Shown here piece by piece: positions 58,568 through 64,000 of a stretch of 64,000 nucleotides of DNA. A model generated the notes under the pieces. The model was not told the origin of the DNA and searched no databases. It worked only from the letters and a program-made list of their open reading frames with translations. Origin of the DNA: Pelagibacteraceae bacterium AG-422-I02 (GTDB lineage Bacteria; Pseudomonadota; Alphaproteobacteria; Pelagibacterales; Pelagibacteraceae); contig QCMS01000001.1 of NCBI GenBank assembly GCA_003213555.1, positions 62,001 to 126,000 of the forward strand, written 5' to 3'. The first letter of the stretch is position 1. Each line of letters begins with the position of its first letter. The position numbers were made by a program, and so were the translations under genes.

Positions 58568-59214
58568 ATAATCAAGATCATAAAAAAAGAATTTTTACAT
58601 CATTAGTTTTGTTTCTAATGATAATTCTTATTATTAAATATAATTTTTTTTTAATTTTAATGCTTTTAATATTTGGTATTTTTTCATTAATTGAATTTTT
58701 TACTTTAATAAAGAAAATATTTAAGAACACGATTTTAAAAATCATTTATAATTCTTTATTTACCTTTTATATTTCTTGCTTTTGCTTAACATTTTTTTAT
58801 TTTTCAAATATTTTGAGTCTTAAAATATTGCTATATACGCTTCTATTTGGTTGTATAGCTTCTGATCTCGGTGGATATATAATTGGAAAAACTTTTAAAG
58901 GCGCTAAACTTACAAAAATAAGTCCAAAGAAAACTATATCAGGCGCCTTGGGTTCTTTTGCATTCACGATTATAGTAATTGTAACAATTATTTTCCTTTT
59001 TTATGAAATCATTAACTATAAAATACTAATGGTTGCTTTTATAACTTCTTTATTTTGTCAAATGGGAGACATTTTTTTTTCTTTTTTAAAAAGAAAGGCA
59101 AAAGTAAAGGATACTGGAAATATTTTTCCTGGCCATGGTGGAGTTTTAGATAGAATAGACGGCATATTATTGGGAGTGCCCTTTGGCTTTATTTCAATTA
59201 ACTTTTTTTATTAA
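58564..59214 (+). CDS. cdsA: Phosphatidate cytidylyltransferase
   Basis: This 216-residue multi-pass membrane enzyme forms CDP-diacylglycerol. The CDS signature near the C-terminus reads SFLKRKAKVKDTGN then PGHGGVLDRIDG. It is shorter than E. coli CdsA (about 285), lacking some N-terminal helices. The stop overlaps the dxr ATG by one base. Confidence 0.94.
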   Translation: MNNQDHKKRIFTSLVLFLMIILIIKYNFFLILMLLIFGIFSLIEFFTLIKKIFKNTILKIIYNSLFTFYISCFCLTFFYFSNILSLKILLYTLLFGCIASDLGGYIIGKTFKGAKLTKISPKKTISGALGSFAFTIIVIVTIIFLFYEIINYKILMVAFITSLFCQMGDIFFSFLKRKAKVKDTGNIFPGHGGVLDRIDGILLGVPFGFISINFFY

Positions 59215-60386
59215 TGAAAAAATCAATTTCAATTTTAGGATCTACCGGCTCCATTGGAATAAATACTTTAAGTATTATAAATAAGAAAAAATTTTTTTTT
59301 GACGTATATTTACTATCCGCAAATAAAAATTATAAATTGATCTACGATCAAATAAAAAAATACAAGCCAAAATATTTTATAATAAATAATAATAAAGTTT
59401 TTCTTAAAATAAAAAAAAAATTAAAATCAAGAAATACAATTATTCTTGAGTCTTTCAAAAAATTAAAAATAAAAAAAAAAATCGATATTACAGTTACCGC
59501 AATTCCTGGAATAGCTGGTTTAGAACCCACAGTTATAAGTTTAAAGTTTAGTAAAAAGATATTAATAGCAAATAAAGAATCCGTAATTTGTGGATGGGAA
59601 CTTATTAAAAAGGAAGCATTAAAAAATAAAACAGAAATTGTACCAGTTGACTCCGAGCATTTTGCTATTTCTAAATTAATAAATAATCATAACATGTTTG
59701 AAATAAGAAAAATTTATATAACTGCCTCTGGAGGTCCATTTTTAAATTATAATTTAAAACAATTGCAAAAAATTAGACCTAAAGAAGCCTTGAAACATCC
59801 AAAATGGAAAATGGGAAAAAAAATATCAATAGACTCTGCAACTCTCATGAACAAAATTTTTGAGCTAGATGAGGCAAAAAAATTATTTAATATTCCTGAA
59901 AAAAAAATTGATATATTAATTCATCCTAATTCACTGGTTCATGCAATTGTCGAGTTTAAAAATGGACTAACTAAATTTATTTACCATGATACATCAATGG
60001 TTATTCCCCTGGCTAATGCAATTTTTGAAAAAAATATTGATATTAATAATTTTTTTTTGAAAAAGAAAAAAAAAATATCTTTTGAAAATTTAATATTTAA
60101 AAAAGTAGATCCTAAAATATTTCCAGTTATAAAACTTAGGAAAAAATTTGATCAATTTCCATCAAGCTCAATTATAATAAATGCCTCAAATGAAGTACTA
60201 GTGGACAAATTTTTAAGAGAAAAGATCCCTTTTTTAGGTATATTTAAAATTATTAAGACCATTCTGAACGATAGAAATTATAAAAAATATGCTATAAGAA
60301 ATCCTAGAAATATTAAAGAAATCAATAAAATAGATCTTTGGGCAAAAAACAAAACTTTGAAATTGACAGAAAATATGTATGAATAA
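59214..60386 (+). CDS. dxr: 1-deoxy-D-xylulose 5-phosphate reductoisomerase
   Basis: A 390-residue MEP-pathway enzyme making 2-C-methylerythritol 4-phosphate for isoprenoids. The NADPH loop is ILGSTGSIG, the metal/substrate site is PVDSEHFAI, followed by ASGGPF and HPKWKMGKKISIDSATLMNK-type motif (seen as KISIDSATLMNK). It overlaps bamA by 8 bp, leaving no room for rseP, which usually lies between them. Confidence 0.96.
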   Translation: MKKSISILGSTGSIGINTLSIINKKKFFFDVYLLSANKNYKLIYDQIKKYKPKYFIINNNKVFLKIKKKLKSRNTIILESFKKLKIKKKIDITVTAIPGIAGLEPTVISLKFSKKILIANKESVICGWELIKKEALKNKTEIVPVDSEHFAISKLINNHNMFEIRKIYITASGGPFLNYNLKQLQKIRPKEALKHPKWKMGKKISIDSATLMNKIFELDEAKKLFNIPEKKIDILIHPNSLVHAIVEFKNGLTKFIYHDTSMVIPLANAIFEKNIDINNFFLKKKKKISFENLIFKKVDPKIFPVIKLRKKFDQFPSSSIIINASNEVLVDKFLREKIPFLGIFKIIKTILNDRNYKKYAIRNPRNIKEINKIDLWAKNKTLKLTENMYE

Positions 60387-62613
60387 AATCTTCCTAATAT
60401 TAACATTTATTTTTTTTATGTCCTCGAACTTGAATGCTGAGGTGGTGACAAAAATAATAGTCAATGGTAACAAAAGAATATCTGAAGAGACTATAAAAGT
60501 TTATGGAGGGATTGAACTAAATAAAGATTTAACTGAGAATGATTTAAATCAAATCCTCAATGATTTATATTCAACAGATTTTTTCGAAGATATAGATATC
60601 AATTTACAAAATCAGACGTTAACAATTAATTTAAAAGAACACCCAGTTATAAACCAACTAGTAATTGCTGGTGAAGAAAAGAAAAGGTATACAGATAAAA
60701 TAAAGGAATTAATTAGTTTAAAAGAAAAAAAATCGTTCATCAAACCTTATTTATCAAAAGATATTGATTTGATAAAAAGCTTTTATTCATCCCTAGGTTA
60801 TAATTTTGCCAAAGTTGAAGCAAAAGTAAAAAAAATAAATAACGAAAATTTAGATTTATTAATTGAAATTAATAGAGGTGAACAAACTAAAATTTTAACT
60901 ATTAAATTTTTAGGTAATGAAAATATTAGATCTAAAAGACTTAAAGATTTGATAGCAAGCGAGGAGGACAAATTTTGGAAATTTATTAGTAAAAATACTA
61001 ATTTAAGTAATAATTTAATAGAGCTAGATAAAAGACTGTTAATTAATTATTATAAATCAATTGGATATTACGATATTAAAGTTTCTTCAAATATTGCTCA
61101 GATAAACAAAGAGGGCGGGAACGCAGATTTAATATATATACTAGAAGAAGGTACGAGATATACTATTAACAAAATATCAACCAATGTTGATAATGTTTTT
61201 GACAAAAATATTTTTTTTCCACTAAGAGAAGTTTTTACTGATTACGTCGGAGATTATTACTCGCCATTCAAAATTAAAAAACTTTTAGAGAAAGTAGACC
61301 AACTTATTGAGGATAATAACTTACAATTTGTAGAGCATAATGTTCGAGAAGAAATAATTGGTGATTCAATAAACATAATTTTTAATATCTATGAAGGAAA
61401 AAAGAATTTAGTTGAAAGAATAAATATTACAGGCAATAACATTACTAACGAAGAAGTTATTAGAGGAGAACTTGTTCTAGATGAGGGAGATCCTTATGTT
61501 AACTTAAATTTAGAAAAATCTATTGCAAAAATAAGAGCCCGAAATATTTTTAAAAACGTTAGTTATAAAGTAAACGATGGTAGCAAAAATAATTTAAAGA
61601 TTATTGACATAAATGTAGAGGAAAAACCCACAGGTGAAATTAGCGCAGGTGCAGGTGTAGGAACGAGTGGCGGAACAATAGCTTTTAATATTTCGGAAAA
61701 TAACTGGTTAGGTGAAGGTAAGCAGGTAGAATTTGAAGTTGAACTTACGGAAGAAACTTTGTTAGGTATAGTTAGCTATAATGATCCAAATTATGATTTT
61801 CTAGGCAATTCTTTAAATTATTCAATTTCAAACAGGAAAAATGATAAACCCGATCAAGGTTATGAGAACTCAGTTATTTCTGGTTCTATTGGAACTTCTT
61901 TTGAACAATACACTGATGTTAAATTAAGATTGGGATTAGATGCAAGTTACGATGATTTAAAAACAGAAAGTTCAGCATCAGAATCATTAAAAAAACAAGC
62001 AGGAACTTTTAGTGAGCTTTCTGCAAGATATGGATTAATTTATGACAAAAGAGATAGAGTATTTATGCCAACAGATGGTTCAATAATTAGTTTTAGTCAA
62101 CTTATACCTTTATACGCTGATAAAAATTACATAGGAAATAATTTTAATCTAAGTAAATACAAAAACTTTGGGAACGATATTATAGGAGCAGGTAAAATTT
62201 TTATCTCCACTGTTAACGGTCTCGGTGACGATGATGTAAGACTTAGTAAAAGAAAATATTTAAGCGACACAAGGTTAAGAGGATTTGAAAGAAATAAAGT
62301 TGGGCCTGTAGATGGAAATGATCACATTGGAGGAAATTATGCAGCTGCAGTCAATATAGAAGCAAATTTACCAAATTTATTACCTGAGGACTCAAATACT
62401 GATTTAGGTATTTTTTTAGATTTTGGAAATGTATGGGGCGTTGATTATGACAGTACTTTAGATGAGAGTAATAAAATTAGATCTTCAACTGGTTTAGCTG
62501 CAAGTTGGAGTTCGCCACTAGGCCCTATGACATTTGTACTATCTAAAAATTTAACAAAAGCTGATACAGATAAAACAGAAAGTTTTAGCTTTAATTTAGG
62601 TACCACTTTTTAA
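60379..62613 (+). CDS. bamA: Outer-membrane assembly protein BamA
   Basis: This 744-residue Omp85 protein inserts beta-barrel proteins. A signal peptide (about 1-20, ending SNLNA) is followed by five POTRA repeats (about 21-410) and a 16-strand barrel. The lid-loop motif is seen as TRLRGFERNKVGP, and the last strand ends in Phe (NLGTTF), the usual outer-membrane signal. It starts inside the end of dxr. Confidence 0.96.
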   Translation: MNKIFLILTFIFFMSSNLNAEVVTKIIVNGNKRISEETIKVYGGIELNKDLTENDLNQILNDLYSTDFFEDIDINLQNQTLTINLKEHPVINQLVIAGEEKKRYTDKIKELISLKEKKSFIKPYLSKDIDLIKSFYSSLGYNFAKVEAKVKKINNENLDLLIEINRGEQTKILTIKFLGNENIRSKRLKDLIASEEDKFWKFISKNTNLSNNLIELDKRLLINYYKSIGYYDIKVSSNIAQINKEGGNADLIYILEEGTRYTINKISTNVDNVFDKNIFFPLREVFTDYVGDYYSPFKIKKLLEKVDQLIEDNNLQFVEHNVREEIIGDSINIIFNIYEGKKNLVERINITGNNITNEEVIRGELVLDEGDPYVNLNLEKSIAKIRARNIFKNVSYKVNDGSKNNLKIIDINVEEKPTGEISAGAGVGTSGGTIAFNISENNWLGEGKQVEFEVELTEETLLGIVSYNDPNYDFLGNSLNYSISNRKNDKPDQGYENSVISGSIGTSFEQYTDVKLRLGLDASYDDLKTESSASESLKKQAGTFSELSARYGLIYDKRDRVFMPTDGSIISFSQLIPLYADKNYIGNNFNLSKYKNFGNDIIGAGKIFISTVNGLGDDDVRLSKRKYLSDTRLRGFERNKVGPVDGNDHIGGNYAAAVNIEANLPNLLPEDSNTDLGIFLDFGNVWGVDYDSTLDESNKIRSSTGLAASWSSPLGPMTFVLSKNLTKADTDKTESFSFNLGTTF

Positions 62614-62620
62614 CAATAAT

Positions 62621-63136
62621 ATGAAAAAATATTTAATTATTTTTTTTTTAATTATCTTTAATCAAACTACAATTAAAGCCGATATACCACATTTTGTAGA
62701 TTTTAAGTTTATTCTTAATCAAAGTGATGCAGGAAAAAAAGCTCAAGATTTTCTTAAAAAAAAACTTGATGATGGTCTAAATAACTTAAAAAAAAAAGAA
62801 AAGAAATTAATGGAGGAGGAAAAAAAAATTATTCAACAAAAAAAAATTATTTCAGCCGAAGAGTATAAAAAAAAAGTCACAGAATTAAGAGCAGGTGTTT
62901 CTTCTTTACAAAAAGAAAGAAATAAATTACTTCAATCTGTTGCAAATCAACGTGCAAAAGCAAAAAATGAACTACTTAAAAATTTAAATCCAATAATAAA
63001 AAGTTATATGAACGAAAATAAAATTCGGATCGTCTTAGACAAAAAAAGTCTTCTGCTCGCAGATGACACGCTAGATATCACTAAAGATATAATGAATTTG
63101 CTTAATCAAAAATTAAAATCGATCTCTTTAAAATAG
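62621..63136 (+). CDS. skp: Periplasmic chaperone Skp/OmpH
   Basis: A 171-residue secreted protein with a signal peptide (MKKYLIIFFLIIFNQTTIKA) and a lysine-rich coiled-coil tentacle region (about 45-125). Skp trimers carry unfolded outer-membrane proteins to BamA, encoded just upstream. The N-terminal HFVDFKFIL and C-terminal IRIVLDKKSLLLA strands match the family body domain. Confidence 0.9.
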   Translation: MKKYLIIFFLIIFNQTTIKADIPHFVDFKFILNQSDAGKKAQDFLKKKLDDGLNNLKKKEKKLMEEEKKIIQQKKIISAEEYKKKVTELRAGVSSLQKERNKLLQSVANQRAKAKNELLKNLNPIIKSYMNENKIRIVLDKKSLLLADDTLDITKDIMNLLNQKLKSISLK

Positions 63137-63140
63137 GTAA

Positions 63141-64000
63141 ATGACTAAAAAATTTTTTTTTAAAAAAAAAAAATTATATATAAATCAATTATTTCCAAAA
63201 ATAAATATTAAAAAATTCATCGTTAATGACATAAAACCCTTAGAGTCTGCTAATGAAAATGATCTGACTTTTTTTGACTCTATAAAGTACAAATCAGAAG
63301 CAAATAAAACTAAAGCTAAAGTTTGTATTACTACTGCGAAGTTGGAAGGATTTTTACCAATAAAAAATCATAAAATTATTGTTGAAAATGTTCTATATGA
63401 GTTAGCGGTAGTTTTAAAAAAAATTTATCCCAACGCAGATGTAGATTATCCTGATCTTTCGCTTAAAAAACCTAATCAAAAAAAATTTAAAACTGTAAAA
63501 TTTGGAAATAATGTTTTAGTTGGTAAAAACGTAAAAATAGGCTCGAATACTATAATTGGATCAAATACGATAATTGAACATGAAGTCAAAATTGAAAAAA
63601 ACTGTATAATTGGTTCTAATGTAATTATAAAAAATGCATTTATTGGTGAGAATGTGGTGATACAAGACAATTGTAAAATAGGACAAAAAGGATTTGGCTT
63701 TATTCCATTGAAGGAAAAAAATATAAAATTTCCACATATTGGTATTGTAATAGTTGATAAAGATGTAGAGATAGGATCGGGTTGTACAATTGATAGAGGA
63801 TCAATTGATAATACTTTTATTGGCAGAAATACTTATTTGGATAATCAAGTTCATATTGCTCATAATGTTAAAATTGGTTCAAACTGCATGATTGCTGGTC
63901 AAGTTGGATTTGCTGGTAGCTCAAAGGTTGGTAACAATGTTTCAATAGGAGGTCAAGCTGGGATTTCTGGACATTTAAAAATTGGAAATAACGTAAAAAT
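63141..64000 (+). CDS. lpxD: UDP-3-O-acylglucosamine N-acyltransferase LpxD (partial, C-terminus beyond window)
   Basis: An open frame from the ATG at 63141 to the window edge gives 286 residues. An N-terminal uridine-binding domain with ANENDLTFFDS is followed by left-handed beta-helix hexapeptide repeats (from about 110, such as VLVGKNVKIG) and the catalytic His in VHIAHNVKIG, as in lipid A biosynthesis enzyme LpxD. The start contains T9 (63153-63161) directly followed by A12 (63162-63173). Its position after bamA-skp is the conserved envelope cluster. Adjacent fabZ/lpxA are expected beyond the edge. Confidence 0.94.
   Translation, partial: MTKKFFFKKKKLYINQLFPKINIKKFIVNDIKPLESANENDLTFFDSIKYKSEANKTKAKVCITTAKLEGFLPIKNHKIIVENVLYELAVVLKKIYPNADVDYPDLSLKKPNQKKFKTVKFGNNVLVGKNVKIGSNTIIGSNTIIEHEVKIEKNCIIGSNVIIKNAFIGENVVIQDNCKIGQKGFGFIPLKEKNIKFPHIGIVIVDKDVEIGSGCTIDRGSIDNTFIGRNTYLDNQVHIAHNVKIGSNCMIAGQVGFAGSSKVGNNVSIGGQAGISGHLKIGNNVK

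Noticed and set aside
1..64000. CRISPR array, insertion sequence, prophage, toxin-antitoxin or restriction system
   Set aside because: No direct-repeat array, transposase, integrase or such protein families were found on either strand.

Overview
The window looks like a chromosomal segment of a streamlined, very AT-rich marine alphaproteobacterium, most likely SAR11/Pelagibacterales. This is inferred from the strong AT bias, lysine/isoleucine/asparagine-rich proteins, near absence of intergenic DNA, many 1-11 nt gene overlaps, and alphaproteobacterial gene orders (sufBCDS with an Rrf2 regulator; nuoA-N followed by birA-coaX-rnj-DUF1467-proS-lolCD-dnaE; rpsB-tsf-frr-uppS-cdsA-dxr-bamA-skp-lpxD). 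No rRNA, CRISPR array, insertion sequence or prophage is visible, and no gene-free stretch exceeds 300 bp.

Layout: 1-1176 holds the start of aroQ and thiS-thiG. 1173-11823 holds housekeeping genes: a cysteine-free RNase E, PBP1A, prfB with a programmed +1 frameshift, an AsmA-like protein, tyrS, anmK and an alpha/beta hydrolase. 11899-18072 is an iron-sulfur operon (Rrf2/IscR regulator, sufB-C-D-S, a SufU-type protein, sufT, an A-type carrier) with a type-1 IscR-like box in front. glnA is convergent with it, followed by a DMT permease and a WecA/MraY-like transferase. 21573-27437 is a protein quality-control block (tRNA-Leu, tig, clpP, clpX, lon).

27444-30939 is a two-gene glycan islet: a GT17-like glycosyltransferase and, divergently, an 850-residue three-part fusion (SDR epimerase/reductase, sugar-type cupin, zinc-binding sugar C-methyltransferase). 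The fusion is the most unusual coding feature here. After a zinc-ribbon membrane protein and tRNA-Val and tRNA-Asp, 31870-45749 carries all 14 subunits of respiratory complex I. Then come biotin ligase, pantothenate kinase, RNase J, ProRS, the LolCD lipoprotein exporter and DNA polymerase III alpha. 55640-64000 runs from a structured rpsB leader through translation factors, undecaprenyl/phospholipid/isoprenoid precursor enzymes, BamA, Skp and a partial LpxD: the envelope-biogenesis cluster, but without pyrH and rseP in their usual slots.

Points deserving a second look: the tri-domain sugar enzyme, the RNase E lacking the Zn-link cysteines, the IscR-like operator, the structured rpsB leader, a tRNA-Leu ending 7 nt before the tig start codon, the prfB frameshift site, the absent pyrH/rseP, and the pervasive overlap of convergent genes.
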